A stretch of 64,000 nucleotides of DNA from Streptomyces flaveus (GCF_014647675.1 NZ_BMPQ01000005.1:347459-411458); one strand, 5' to 3'; shown: positions 8,659 through 19,564, numbered from the stretch's first letter. The notes: a model not told the origin generated them from the sequence alone. Numbers and translations: made by a program.

Positions 8659-8976
8659 ATGAAGGCATTCCGGCTGGATGAACTGGAGGCGGAGCGCGCC
8701 GCCAACGACGGTGCGTATCTCCAGTTTCTGCGCGAGAAGAACATGTCGGTCGGCCTGTACGCGCTGAACGCGGGCACGCAGGACCCGCAGCAGCCCCACC
8801 GCCAGGACGAGGTGTACTTCGTCGTGAGCGGCCGCGCCGCGATCACGGTGGGCATGGAGACGACCCAGGTGGCGCGCGGCAGCGTCGTCTATGTGCCTGC
8901 GGGGGTAGCCCACAAGTTCCACCACATCAGCGAGGATCTGCGGGTTCTGGTGGTCTTCTCTCCACCGGAGAGCTGA
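8659..8976 (+). CDS. Cupin domain protein
   Basis: A 105-residue single cupin barrel. Cupin motif 1 is seen around PHRQDEVYFVVSGRA and motif 2 around GSVVYVPAGVAHKFHHI; the His and Glu metal ligands of both motifs are present, so a metal-bound enzyme or sensor is likely, with unknown substrate. I chose the ATG at 8659 because family members begin MKAFRLDE, though a GTG at 8644 in frame is possible (GAGGG is very close to the ATG). It is monocistronic, divergent from the holin-like gene, and followed by a strong hairpin. Confidence 0.85.
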   Translation: MKAFRLDELEAERAANDGAYLQFLREKNMSVGLYALNAGTQDPQQPHRQDEVYFVVSGRAAITVGMETTQVARGSVVYVPAGVAHKFHHISEDLRVLVVFSPPES

Positions 8977-9083
8977 CGTCCGGTCTCAGGGTTCCCTAGG
9001 GGAACGATCAGGGGAGGGCAAGGGGTGCCAGGCCCCCGTCGACACCCCTGTCGCGCCTAGCATCGAAGGCAGGACATTCGAGA

Positions 9084-9113
9084 CCCGTCGCCCCCTCAGC
9101 AGGGGGCGACGGG
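9084..9113 (+). terminator. Strong hairpin between cupin and DUF5326 genes
   Basis: A perfect 13-bp inverted repeat (CCCGTCGCCCCCT and complement) with a 4-base CAGC loop. It lies 107 bases after the cupin stop and 23 bases before the DUF5326 ATG, so it could terminate the former or act in the leader of the latter. Confidence 0.65.
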
Positions 9114-9136
9114 CAGAGAGACAAGGAACAAGGGCG

Positions 9137-9349
9137 ATGGGTGAAATCTTCGCGGGGATGCCGTGGTGGGTGAAGTGGGTCGCGGTGCCGGTCATCGCTC
9201 TGGTCGTGTTCGGCGGCGTGATAGCGAGCGTCGTCGGGTTCGTGATCGGCCTGCTCTTCAAGGTGCTGGTGTTCGTGGCGCTGGTCGGCGGAGTCATGTA
9301 CGTCGTACGGAAGTTCATGGCGAGCTCGTCGTCACGGAGCGACTGGTAG
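9137..9349 (+). CDS. DUF5326-like small membrane protein
   Basis: A 70-residue protein with two closely spaced hydrophobic helices (about residues 10-33 and 36-56) and a short Ser/Arg tail. It resembles the Streptomyces family DUF5326; no function is known. An AAGGAACAAGGGCG stretch precedes the ATG and supplies a purine-rich ribosome site. A strong hairpin lies just upstream and an 8-bp inverted repeat (9409-9429) downstream. Confidence 0.75.
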   Translation: MGEIFAGMPWWVKWVAVPVIALVVFGGVIASVVGFVIGLLFKVLVFVALVGGVMYVVRKFMASSSSRSDW

Positions 9350-9408
9350 AGCGCCTGGTGGAGCAGCTCGTACGCGGCGGAAGCGGGCAGACGGGCTGCC
9401 GCAGGGGG

Positions 9409-9429
9409 TTGCCGACAACCGGTCGGCAA
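9409..9429. repeat. Inverted repeat, possible terminator or operator upstream of ssgR
   Basis: TTGCCGAC and its complement GTCGGCAA separated by 5 bases. It sits 60 bases after the DUF5326 gene and 175 bases before ssgR. It could end the former or bind a regulator; the sequence does not decide. Confidence 0.4.
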
Positions 9430-9604
9430 TAACAGGAATCAACGATTCCCTCGGGGGAGGGAAGTTTCGGGGCAGGCCGTCCGCGAGCGGTGGCGGGCAG
9501 TTAAAGTCCGGAATTCGACGCGGGGTTGATCCCCGCGGGCGGCGCACAGACCCCTCCCGTGACACCCCCGCACGGGTGGCCCCCTCGCGCTTAGGGAGTG
9601 ACCC

Positions 9605-10408
9605 TTGGCCACTGCTGACACCGCATCCCCAGGACCGAACGTCCCTTCCACCGAGCCGAACCCCACGACACTCATCGGATCCGTGCAGCGTGCGATGCGC
9701 CTCCTGGAATCCGCCGCCCAGCACGAGCACGGGGCGCCCGCCAAGCAACTGGCCCGCGAGACCCACCTCGCGCTGCCCACGGCATACCACCTGCTGCGCA
9801 CCCTCGCCCACGAAGGCTATCTGCGCCGCGAGAAGGGCCTGTTCTTCCTCGGTGAGGCGGCCGAGCGACTCAGCAGCAGCGCCGCCCGGCAGAAACGTCG
9901 CAGCACGGTCGTCGACGCGCTCGCGCAGTGGCGCGATTCGATCGGGGTGCCCGTGTACTACGCGGTCTACCGAGAGGGCGAGATCGACGTCCAGTGCGTC
10001 GCCGACACCCCCGCCAATCCGGCGGTAGAGGAGTGGGCAGATTTCCGCGAGACCGGGCACGCTCACGCGATCGGCCAGTGCCTGCTGTCCCAGCTCGACG
10101 AGGAGGCCCGCCGCGACCACCTCGACCGGTATCCCGTGCAGTCGATCACTCCGTACACGGTGCGTGACGATTACATTCTGTTGCGGCGCCTCGACGGGGC
10201 AAAGCGCATGCAGCCCGTGGTCGAGCGGCAGGAATATGCGTTGGGGACGGTCTGCGCCGCGATTCCGATCACCGCGGGCACCACGGTCGGCTCGATGGCC
10301 ATCTCACTGCCCGCACACCAGGCGGACCGACTGCTGCCCGCGGCACGGCAGTTGCAGAACGAGATCGGCAGGCTGCCAGGGACACTCGCCCTCTCTATCA
10401 GCATCTGA
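9605..10408 (+). CDS. ssgR: SsgR, IclR-family activator of ssgA
   Basis: A 267-residue IclR-type regulator with an N-terminal winged helix-turn-helix (about residues 22-85, SVQRAMRLLE to LRREKG) and an IclR effector domain (about 95-262). In S. coelicolor, SsgR is the direct activator of ssgA, and here it lies immediately upstream of ssgA, 99 bases away. The start is a TTG at 9605 preceded by AGGGAG. The gene is the main reason for assigning the window to a sporulating Streptomyces. Confidence 0.92.
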   Translation: MATADTASPGPNVPSTEPNPTTLIGSVQRAMRLLESAAQHEHGAPAKQLARETHLALPTAYHLLRTLAHEGYLRREKGLFFLGEAAERLSSSAARQKRRSTVVDALAQWRDSIGVPVYYAVYREGEIDVQCVADTPANPAVEEWADFRETGHAHAIGQCLLSQLDEEARRDHLDRYPVQSITPYTVRDDYILLRRLDGAKRMQPVVERQEYALGTVCAAIPITAGTTVGSMAISLPAHQADRLLPAARQLQNEIGRLPGTLALSISI

Positions 10409-10507
10409 AAACTCACTCCTTGTGATCTGATGTGTACGTTCAGCAAGATGCCAGCAGTGTCAGGTGGATGGTTCCTGGCCAGGCAACGGCAGACGGTGGG
10501 GTAGGCG

Positions 10508-10948
10508 ATGCGCGAGTCAGCAGTACAGGCAGAGATCATGATGAGCTTTCTCGTGTCGGAGGAGCTCTCCTTCCGCATTCCGGTGGAGCTTCGATACGAG
10601 ACCTCTGATCCCTATGCCGTACGGCTGACCTTCCACCTGCCCGGCGATGCCCCGGTGACCTGGGCTTTCGGCCGGGAGCTGCTGATCGACGGAGTGGGGC
10701 GGCCGTGTGGAGTCGGCGATGTGCACATTGCGCCCGCCGGCTCCGAGGGGTTCGGCGATGTGCTGATCCGGCTCCAAGTGGGCGTCGACCAAGCGCTGTT
10801 CCGCTGCGGTGCGGTGCCGCTCGTGGCGTTCCTGGACCGCACGGACAAGCTGGTGCCACTGGGACAGGAGCACTCTCTCGCCAACTTCGACACGCATCTC
10901 GACGAGGCCCTGGACCGCATCCTGGCGGAGGAACAGAGCGCGGGCTGA
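10508..10948 (+). CDS. ssgA: SsgA, sporulation-specific cell division activator
   Basis: A 146-residue SALP-family protein. It carries VSEELSFRIPVELRYET, DPYAVRLTFHLPGDAPVTW, FGRELLIDG and FLDRTDKLVPLGQEH, which are SsgA-type rather than SsgB-type. SsgA localises SsgB, which recruits FtsZ, to sporulation septa in aerial hyphae. The ATG at 10508 gives the usual MRES start; an internal ATG 11 codons later (MSFLVSEE) is a weaker option. It follows ssgR and ends at a bidirectional hairpin shared with the convergent YibE/F gene. Confidence 0.95.
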   Translation: MRESAVQAEIMMSFLVSEELSFRIPVELRYETSDPYAVRLTFHLPGDAPVTWAFGRELLIDGVGRPCGVGDVHIAPAGSEGFGDVLIRLQVGVDQALFRCGAVPLVAFLDRTDKLVPLGQEHSLANFDTHLDEALDRILAEEQSAG

Positions 10949-10960
10949 GTCGTACGGTCG

Positions 10961-10981
10961 TACGGCACTCAGAGTGCCGTA
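10961..10981. terminator. Bidirectional terminator between ssgA and YibE/F gene
   Basis: A 9-bp perfect stem (TACGGCACT / AGTGCCGTA) with a 3-base loop, centred in the 38-base gap between two convergent genes. Confidence 0.65.
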
Positions 10982-10986
10982 ACGCT

Positions 10987-12417
10987 TCAGCGCTTGCGGC
11001 GGCGTCCCCTTCCGCCGAGCACCGGCGTCCTGACGCCTGCCTGTGCCTGCTCCGGTGGTTGTGCCTGCGTAGGTGTCTGCGTCGGGGACACGGAGCCGGG
11101 GCGGTCCGCCGAGACCACGAGAGCGGCCAGGGCCGTGGTGACCGGTACGGAGGCGACCAGGCCGATCGAGCCGACGAGCGTACGCACGATCTCCTCGGCG
11201 ACCAGCTCACTGTTGGCCACCGTCCCCACGCCGCTCTGCGCGATCGAGAACAGCAGCAACAAGGGAAGCGCGGCGCCTGCGTACGCGAGAACGAGCGTGT
11301 TGACGACGGACGCGATGTGGTCGCGGCCGATACGGATACCCGCGCGGTACAGCCCGCGCCAGCCCATCGACGGATTGGCCGCGTGCAGCTCCCAGACCGC
11401 CGACGTCTGCGTCACCGTCACATCGTCGAGCACACCGAGCGAACCGATGATGACGCCCGCGAGCAGCAGACCGCTCATGTCGATGGACGGGTACAAGCCA
11501 TGGATCAGACCGGTGTTGTCGTCCGTGTTGCCGGTGAGTGCGGACCAGTCGATGAACAGGGAGCCGAGAAGCCCGATCAGCAACAGCGACAGCAGGGTTC
11601 CGAGCACCGCGACCGATGTTCGGGCGGAGAGCCCATGGCAGGCGTAGAGCGCGATCAGCATGATGGCGCTCGCCCCGACGACCGCCACGACCAGGGGGTT
11701 CGATCCCTGAAGTATCGCGGGCAGGATGAAGAACGTCAGGAGAAGGAAGCTGACGGCAAGCGAGATCAGCGCCATGACGCCGCGCATCCGGCCCACCACG
11801 ACCACGGCGAGCGCGAAGATCCCGGCGAGCAGCGCCATCGGGAGCCTGCGGTTCACATCGGTGACCGAGTACTGAAGATCCTTGGGGGCGTCGGGCGCGT
11901 ACGCCACGATCACTTCCTGCCCCTGGCTCAGCTGCCGCGACGAGTCTGGCTGGACGATCTCCGTGAAGGTACGGCCCTTGTCCTTGCCGGTGTCGACCCG
12001 GACCGTCGCCTTCTTGCAGATGCCGTTCGCCTGCTGCTGAGCGGAGGAGCCCTCTGCGGTCGAGGTGTCGCCGGTCGGAGTGCCTCCCGAGGCGTTGACG
12101 GACTTGCAGTCCACCTCGTCGACCTTGGTCACCGTGGCCTGCTGGGTCTGCCGGTCGAAGCCGACGCCGGTGCGTTCATGGGGTGGAGCACCGCCTGGCC
12201 ACAGCACGGCCAGGCCTACAACGACCGCCGTGGCGAAGGGAATCAGCACCGCGGCGATGATCTTGCGCAAGTGTTTGGACACAGGGGCTGGAGGACCATG
12301 GCCATGGCTGTGCGCATGGCTGTGGCCATGACCGTCACCAGAGCCGTGGTTGTCGCCGGGGCCGGGCCCGTACGGCGGTTCGGACGGGGGAAGCGGGGGC
12401 TGATGCGTCGTAGTCAC
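10987..12417 (-). CDS. YibE/F-like multi-pass membrane protein with His-rich N-terminus
   Basis: A 476-residue integral membrane protein of the YibE/F family: one N-terminal TM helix (about 55-75), an extracytoplasmic region of about 150 residues, then a block of seven or so TM helices (about 190-445). Function is unknown. The cytoplasmic N-terminus holds alternating His (DGHGHSHAHSHGHG), a likely metal-binding stretch. I chose GTG at 12417 (peptide VTTTHQPPLPP) over a longer ATG at 12450. It is divergent from the riboswitch-controlled thiC gene and convergent with ssgA, and its place between ssgA and thiC is, from memory, conserved in Streptomyces. Confidence 0.85.
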   Translation of the reverse strand: MTTTHQPPLPPSEPPYGPGPGDNHGSGDGHGHSHAHSHGHGPPAPVSKHLRKIIAAVLIPFATAVVVGLAVLWPGGAPPHERTGVGFDRQTQQATVTKVDEVDCKSVNASGGTPTGDTSTAEGSSAQQQANGICKKATVRVDTGKDKGRTFTEIVQPDSSRQLSQGQEVIVAYAPDAPKDLQYSVTDVNRRLPMALLAGIFALAVVVVGRMRGVMALISLAVSFLLLTFFILPAILQGSNPLVVAVVGASAIMLIALYACHGLSARTSVAVLGTLLSLLLIGLLGSLFIDWSALTGNTDDNTGLIHGLYPSIDMSGLLLAGVIIGSLGVLDDVTVTQTSAVWELHAANPSMGWRGLYRAGIRIGRDHIASVVNTLVLAYAGAALPLLLLFSIAQSGVGTVANSELVAEEIVRTLVGSIGLVASVPVTTALAALVVSADRPGSVSPTQTPTQAQPPEQAQAGVRTPVLGGRGRRRKR

Positions 12418-12496
12418 CGACCGATCATCGCAAGAACGGAAGGGGCCCACTGTTCAGCGCGCCCAATATGACGCTAGCGTGGAAGGGCCTTTTGTA

Positions 12497-14459
<1,963 letters not shown>

Positions 14460-14469
14460 AGCGGAGATG

Positions 14470-14508
14470 AGCGCCGTTCCGGGAGCTTCGGCTTCGTGGG
14501 ACGGCGCT
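14470..14508 (+). terminator. Hairpin after thiC
   Basis: An 11-bp stem with one G-U pair (AGCGCCGTTCC against GGGACGGCGCT) and a 17-base loop, 11 bases after the thiC stop. Confidence 0.6.
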
Positions 14509-14539
14509 TCGTCGGACGGACTGCCATTGGGTAGGGCTC

Positions 14540-15226
14540 TTACTGAGGCAGCGCCGGACCGATGCTCCGCAGCGTGTTGAGGATGGTGTCCTCGGCGGAG
14601 TGCACTTCGGGGTAGAGCTTCTCCGGGTCGGTGTGGAGCTGGTAGTCCCACACGATGCCGTAGATCCCGAGCGTGACGAACGAGAGCAGGAAGTGCATGC
14701 CGAAGCTGCGGTTCAAGGCCGGGACGGGTTCGAAGGTCACGGGGTACCGGAGGATGCCGAGTTTCGTCCACGTGACGCTCAGCTTGTCGTAGAAGTCTTG
14801 CTCGGTGAGCTGGATCTGCCACCAGAAGCGCATGAGCCTATAGGTCGCGATGCAGCCGTAGATCCCGAGCGTGATGAAGGACAAGAAGAGCGATAGCCCA
14901 GCCTTGATCGGTTTGTGGTCGTCCTCGAAGTGTTCTTTGACGAAGCGTTGCAGGTCGTTCAGGTCGTCATGGCTGGCACCGTATTGGCCATGTTCCTCGG
15001 CGTACTGTTTCGAGGCCTCGATGACCGCGTTGTAGTAGTGCATGCGGCGGTCTCTGAAGAGGTCTGCGCGGTTGAGCCGGCGATAGAACATCACGATCAC
15101 GTAGATGCCCAGCGTGACCCACGAGAGGAGGAAGAAATAGATGCCCCAGCCGACGAACCTCTGGTCCGTCGTACGCCGCTCGTGTACGTAGCGGTCTACT
15201 TGCTGTACAGCTTGGAGCTGTTCCAT
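14540..15226 (-). CDS. Membrane protein with three DUF4234-like repeats
   Basis: About 228 residues. Three near-identical hydrophobic units occur at intervals of about 80 residues: LLSWVTLGIYVIVMFYRRL, FLSFITLGIYGCIATYRLM and LLSFVTLGIYGIVWDYQLH, each with the pattern (F/L)LSxxTLGIYxxxxxYxL known from DUF4234-type proteins. Charged helical linkers separate them. I chose ATG at 15226 because the frame continues upstream without homology. Function is unknown. GC is below its neighbours (hand counts of two 60-base stretches gave 57% and 65%). It sits between the intact thiC and a stranded thiC 3' fragment, so it is probably acquired. Confidence 0.8.
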   Translation of the reverse strand: MEQLQAVQQVDRYVHERRTTDQRFVGWGIYFFLLSWVTLGIYVIVMFYRRLNRADLFRDRRMHYYNAVIEASKQYAEEHGQYGASHDDLNDLQRFVKEHFEDDHKPIKAGLSLFLSFITLGIYGCIATYRLMRFWWQIQLTEQDFYDKLSVTWTKLGILRYPVTFEPVPALNRSFGMHFLLSFVTLGIYGIVWDYQLHTDPEKLYPEVHSAEDTILNTLRSIGPALPQ

Positions 15227-15354
15227 GTGGGCCCCCAGTAGACGAGCCCCGGAGGCGCTGAGCGCGCCCCACCCTGCTCCCAGAGTAGGCCTGCAACCGC
15301 GAACTCGCTTGCTGTGCGCCTTCCTACACACGCCCTGGACGAACTGGTGAGCGG

Positions 15355-15513
15355 TGTTTGCACTCAGGCCTGAAACTGTCCTCGATGAAGATCTCCCACG
15401 ACATCCGCCGCGAACACGGCGGTACGCAGACGGAGATCGAGGAAGGCATGGTGCAGAAGTCGAAAGAGTTCGCAGCTGCGGGTAACCGGGTGTATCTGCC
15501 GCTCGCGGACTGA
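15355..15513 (+). pseudogene. Stranded 3' fragment of a second thiC
   Basis: This frame reads ...[15 protein letters not shown]..., then [19 protein letters not shown] and LPLAD before TGA at 15511-15513. It aligns with the last roughly 50 residues of ThiC, whose own end is [23 protein letters not shown]. Upstream, weaker similarity continues to a Cys near 15355 ([12 protein letters not shown] against [12 protein letters not shown]), in which two of the three cluster cysteines are lost. There is no start, no ribosome site and no catalytic core. The copies differ at many codons, so this is not a recent duplication. A hairpin at 15553-15582 could be the old thiC terminator. Confidence 0.88.
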
Positions 15514-15552
15514 GCCTGGTCCGGGCACGGCGGCAGCGCACCGCTCCGGGCT

Positions 15553-15582
15553 CCGGCCCTCGACTTTGTGGTCGTGGGCCGG
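15553..15582 (+). terminator. Hairpin after thiC fragment
   Basis: CCGGCCC and GGGCCGG pair, with an inner CGAC/GTCG and one T-T mismatch, and a 6-base loop. It lies 39 bases after the fragment's stop, the position expected for the original thiC terminator. Confidence 0.5.
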
Positions 15583-15660
15583 GGTGCCCGTGCGGCTTGT
15601 CCGTCCGACCGGAAGTTCCGGGTCCCGGTTCGGCTGCTTTCGGTATCGCCCCGGTCGCTG

Positions 15661-16524
15661 CTACTCCGGCTGATGCTCCGGTCCCCCGAAGTCCGGGCTG
15701 GAGAAGTCCGGGCTCGAGTAGCTGGGGCGGGGGCCCGCCGCGGGGCCGCCGTCGGGGCTGCTGAAGCCCGGGCGGTTGTAGCCGAGGTGAGGGATTCGGC
15801 TGGTCGGCTGCGGCGGTGTCGTACGGCCGAGGGCCGCTGAGCCAGGGTCGGCGAGTGCCTCTCGGAGGAACGGCATGATGCCGCGCTCCAGTAGGGCCTC
15901 GCGCCAGGCTTCCCTGGCCCGGGTCACTTCCTCGCTGCTCTCGCTCTGCGCGCCGGCCTGCAGTGAGCTCTCTCCGTTGCGCAGGGCGGTGAGCAGCAGC
16001 CCGACCGCGGCGATCAGGATCGCCGCCGCGGTCACCGCGCCGAAGACCCACCCGGTGGTGAGGAGAGTCTGGGCGAACGCCGGCTCGGGGTTCAGCATCT
16101 TCAGGAGGTAGCCGACGAGCAGGAAGATCGCCGAGGCGGTACCGGCGAGGACGGGAGTGAGTACCGCGGCGACGGCGGTGGCGCCTGCCCCGGCGGTCTC
16201 GGCCGCCTCCCCCACTGTGGCGGTGAGTCCCACCGCACGTGTGCCCGGGTCCGTGGATCCGGATCCTTCGTGGACACGTGGGGTGGGTGGCGCCGGCTGG
16301 CGCTGTTCCTCGCGGACCTTCACGTAGTGCTGATATTCGGTCGCCGCGGCGGCCGTGATGAGAGCGGAGGCGTTGAGCGCCATGGTGCGCAGTTGTTCGG
16401 GGTTGAGCCGCTGGCCTACAGCGGCGAGTTCCGGACGGTGTGGTGCGGAGCGCAGCGCCTCATCGAGGATCCGCTCGTACTCTTGGCGGTCCTCGCTCAG
16501 CAGGTGCTGCGGAACGCTGTTCAT
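15661..16524 (-). CDS. Hypothetical membrane protein with Ser-Pro-Asp-rich tail
   Basis: About 287 residues with two main hydrophobic segments (near 120-140 and 155-180), a helical N-terminal region (SEDRQEYERILDEALRSAP) and a low-complexity tail with repeated (F/Y)SSPD units (GFSSPD, YSSPDFSSPDF). I do not recognise a named family. The second ATG (16524) is preferred because GGGGG stands 6 bases upstream; the ATG at 16530 abuts it. The tail may be extracytoplasmic or a protein-binding segment. It is followed downstream by the thiC fragment and lies in the same variable patch. Confidence 0.75.
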   Translation of the reverse strand: MNSVPQHLLSEDRQEYERILDEALRSAPHRPELAAVGQRLNPEQLRTMALNASALITAAAATEYQHYVKVREEQRQPAPPTPRVHEGSGSTDPGTRAVGLTATVGEAAETAGAGATAVAAVLTPVLAGTASAIFLLVGYLLKMLNPEPAFAQTLLTTGWVFGAVTAAAILIAAVGLLLTALRNGESSLQAGAQSESSEEVTRAREAWREALLERGIMPFLREALADPGSAALGRTTPPQPTSRIPHLGYNRPGFSSPDGGPAAGPRPSYSSPDFSSPDFGGPEHQPE

Positions 16525-16713
16525 GTGCATCCCCCGATGCTCCGTAGGGCTTGGGGCTCGGCATGCTGACGAGCCGTCGGGCAGAAACGGAGGGGAGCCT
16601 GCTACGGATAAGCCGATGGTAGAGCGGGGACAGCACGCGGTGACAGGGGGTTTCCAGAAATTGCCCCTTGGCCGGCACCGTCCCCGGTGGGAGAACGCCT
16701 GCCCGGAGAAGGG

Positions 16714-17838
16714 TCAGCTATCCAAGGGCAGTTGCTGGACCAGTAGCTTTCCGGCCATGGTCACGCCGCCGTCCATCGCGATGGCCAGCCCGTCGGCGTA
16801 CACATGCGGTCCTTCGACCACAGGGCCCGCGGCATCGTCGTCGTCTTCCGAACCGGCCTCGCCGAGGAGATACGGAATGGGGCTGTGACCATGGACGATG
16901 CGGGAGCCGCCGTACATGTCGAGGAGTTCGCGCACGGCCTGGGCGCCCCCGTCGTCGCGGAACGCGAAGCGCTTGGTGAACTTGCGGAAGAGGTCCCAGC
17001 ATTCGTCCGCGTCGTTGCGTGTGAGGGCTTCGCGGACGGTGTCGTTGACCGCTTCGATGGAGTCGCCGTAGTCGAGATAGGCGGTGGTGTCGGAGTGCAC
17101 CAGAAGGTGTCCGTCCGCCAGCTCCATCGCGTCGAGTCGGGCCATCCATTGCAGATGGTGGTCCTCGAGGCGTTCCATGTCGGTCTTCTGGCCGCCGTTG
17201 AGCAGCCAGGCGGCCTGGAAAGTGGCTGTACCTGCACCGGAGTTGACGGGGGTGTCGCCGAATCGCTTGGCGCCGAGCAGCAGCAGCTCGTGATTGCCCA
17301 TCAGTGCCTTGCAGTAGCCGCCGGCCGCGGCGGCCTCGGCGGACAGCCGCATCACGAGGTCGATGACGCCGATGCCGTCGGGCCCTCGGTCGGTGAAGTC
17401 CCCGAGGAACCACAGCCGTGCGGTGCCCGCCGACCAGCGGCCGTCGATGTCGATGAGGCCCTTCTCGCGCAGCGCGGCGACGAGTTCGTCGAGATAGCCG
17501 TGCACATCGCCGACGACGTACAGCGGGCCCGGCCCTTCGGTGGACTGCGGGACGGTCGCGGCTTCGGGGCTGATCGGCATCTGAAGGGTGTCACCGCGGT
17601 TGATGACGGGCAGATCGCGTTGCGTCGGCGTGTAGCCCTCAGGGTCCTCGCCCGGTCTGGTGCCCTCACCGGGAGGCATCTGCTGCGCATGAGGCGGCTG
17701 TTGCGGGTGAGGTCCAGGCTGGGTGTAAGGGCCGGACGGCTGCGTATACGGATCGGCTTCGTGGACGTACGCAGGCACGCGGAAGTCGCGCACCGTCGGC
17801 GTCCGCACTTCGGGTCCCTGACCGGCCCCCTGAGTCAT
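16714..17838 (-). CDS. PPP-type metallophosphoesterase
   Basis: A 374-residue protein with about 95 N-terminal low-complexity residues rich in Pro/Gln/Tyr (PYTQPSGPYTQPGPHPQQ) and a calcineurin-like catalytic domain. Metal-binding motifs appear in order: GDVHGYLDEL, GDFTDRGPDG, GNHELLLL and VHGHSPIPYL, the set typical of PPP-family serine/threonine phosphatases and related phosphoesterases. An acidic stretch (EDDDDA) lies near the end. The ATG at 17838 has GGAGGG upstream and is preferred over longer starts. Its substrate is unknown, and it appears monocistronic. Confidence 0.87.
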   Translation of the reverse strand: MTQGAGQGPEVRTPTVRDFRVPAYVHEADPYTQPSGPYTQPGPHPQQPPHAQQMPPGEGTRPGEDPEGYTPTQRDLPVINRGDTLQMPISPEAATVPQSTEGPGPLYVVGDVHGYLDELVAALREKGLIDIDGRWSAGTARLWFLGDFTDRGPDGIGVIDLVMRLSAEAAAAGGYCKALMGNHELLLLGAKRFGDTPVNSGAGTATFQAAWLLNGGQKTDMERLEDHHLQWMARLDAMELADGHLLVHSDTTAYLDYGDSIEAVNDTVREALTRNDADECWDLFRKFTKRFAFRDDGGAQAVRELLDMYGGSRIVHGHSPIPYLLGEAGSEDDDDAAGPVVEGPHVYADGLAIAMDGGVTMAGKLLVQQLPLDS

Positions 17839-18040
17839 CGACCCCTCCACCACCATCGCGCCGCATCTGCACCGCATCGGACTGCCTGGTCGCAGCGGCC
17901 CGCGGTGTCGTGCGCCCATCATAGGAATGCGGATCGCGCCATGTGATGACCCAGGGGTGGTGAATCGGGGCAGGACCCCGGTTCACCGTGGTTTTCTCCC
18001 GAATTGGAAGGGCTTTCACACTGGATGTCACCGCCTGACG

Positions 18041-19153
18041 TCACTCTTCTTCCGGTGATCGGGGCGGGCTGACGGTCGTACGCGGCGGCCGTCGCTCGGA
18101 GGAGGTCCGCACGATCAGCTCCGTGGGTATCACCTGCTCGACCGGTTGGTCTGATGCGACTCCCTCGATGGCGTCGATGAGGAGCTGGACCACGGCCGTG
18201 CCGATGTGGCGCGGCTTGAGTGAAAGAGTGGTGAGGGGCGGCTCGGTGTTGGCGTACACGGCGGACTCGCTGCAGCAGACGAGCAGTAGATCCTCCGGTA
18301 CGCGCAGACCGTAACGGCGGGCGGCCGCGAGGAGGTCGGTGCCGTTCGGGTCGAACAGCCCGTACACGGCGTCGGGCCGGTCGGGCCGGGCGAGCAGCCG
18401 GTCTGCGGCAGCGGCTCCCGCGCAGGGATCGTGCGCAGGGTAGGCCTCGTACACCGGATCCTGGCCGACACGCTCGCACCAGCGCAGGTACGCGGTCGTC
18501 GACAGATGCGTGTACGTGTCCGTGGAGGTCCCGGTGAGCAGGCCGATCCGGCGGGCGCCCGCGTCGGCCAGATGGTCGAGGATGCCCATGACCGCGGCTT
18601 CGTGGTCGTTGTCCACCCAGGCGGTCACCGGGAGCGAGCCGGCCGGGCGGCCGTCGGAGACCACCGGTAAACCCTGGCGGACCAGTTCGCTGACGACGGG
18701 GTCCTGGTCGGAGGGGTCGATGACCACGGTCCCGTCCAGGGCCACGTTCGACCACACGTCGTGGCGCGAGGTGGCGGGGAGGATGACCAGGGCGTAGCCC
18801 CGGGCGAGCGCGGCCGAGGTGGCGGCTCTGGCCATCTCCGCGAAGTACGCGAACTCCGTGAAGGTGAAAGGTTCATCCCCGTAGGTCGTGACAGTCAGGC
18901 CGATGAGGCCCGACTTTCCGGTACGGAGCGTGCGGGCCGCGGCGGAGGGGCGATAGCCCAGCCGGTCGGCGACCTCGCGGACATGGCGTCGGGTGGCGTC
19001 CGGGAGCCGGCCCTTGCCGTTGAGTGCGTCGGACACGGTCGTGATGGAGACTCCGGCGGCCGCGGCCACGTCTCTGATGCCCGCCCGGCCCGGCCGACTG
19101 CCTCGACGGGTGGTCTCGGCCCGGCTCACCTGGTGCTTCCCTGCTGCTGTCAT
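18041..19153 (-). CDS. LacI-family transcriptional regulator
   Basis: A 370-residue LacI/GalR repressor. The helix-turn-helix and hinge cover about residues 24-80 (IRDVAAAAGVSITTVSDALN and RLGYRPSAAARTLRTGK), and the sugar-binding periplasmic-like domain covers about 85-350. It starts at ATG 19153 and diverges from hisC across a 411-base gap. No sugar transporter or catabolic gene lies nearby, so the effector is unknown. From memory, a regulator in this position next to hisC-cydA is also found in S. coelicolor. Confidence 0.93.
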   Translation of the reverse strand: MTAAGKHQVSRAETTRRGSRPGRAGIRDVAAAAGVSITTVSDALNGKGRLPDATRRHVREVADRLGYRPSAAARTLRTGKSGLIGLTVTTYGDEPFTFTEFAYFAEMARAATSAALARGYALVILPATSRHDVWSNVALDGTVVIDPSDQDPVVSELVRQGLPVVSDGRPAGSLPVTAWVDNDHEAAVMGILDHLADAGARRIGLLTGTSTDTYTHLSTTAYLRWCERVGQDPVYEAYPAHDPCAGAAAADRLLARPDRPDAVYGLFDPNGTDLLAAARRYGLRVPEDLLLVCCSESAVYANTEPPLTTLSLKPRHIGTAVVQLLIDAIEGVASDQPVEQVIPTELIVRTSSERRPPRTTVSPPRSPEEE

Positions 19154-19564
19154 GGCGAGCCGATAGTAGGGCTCATGCGGTGGGGTAGTGCGGACGCATA
19201 TTCACTCGTTGACAGGCACGTTTCTGCATGGTCGAGAGCACTCAATTGTCTTGGAAGAGAAGGTAGTTGAGCGATTCAATGACAGTACGTCACTTGTCGG
19301 GGCGCATGGGCCTGCCGAAGGGGTCATGTTTCGAAGAGGTCTCAACTCACCTGCATGGGGGATGCGCGCCACGGCGCGAGCCACCGGCGCTTGAACTAGA
19401 CAGCGGCGCGCCCCCCACTTCGTACGCCTCCGGGGGCCGATGTCCGGGGGCTGCCTACGCGGTCGGTCCCGAGCCATACGCAGCGGCGCCGAATCCTCTT
19501 AAGGTGAGGAGTATTGGTATCCGGTGGTGGTCATGAGCCGGAGACGGTCACGAGGAGGACTGCG
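19154..19564. other. Intergenic region between LacI regulator and hisC
   Basis: It must carry divergent promoters. An 86-codon frame from ATG 19279 to 19536 exists on the plus strand, but it has mixed third-position GC, no ribosome site I trust and no recognisable motif. Just before hisC, CCTCTTAAGGTGAGG (near 19496-19510) is a weak dyad and CACGAGGAGGAC is the hisC ribosome site. No tRNA was found here. Confidence 0.4.

Noticed and set aside
19267..19536. 89-codon plus-strand ORF between the LacI gene and hisC
   Set aside because: Mixed third-base composition, no ribosome site and no recognised motif; left as intergenic.
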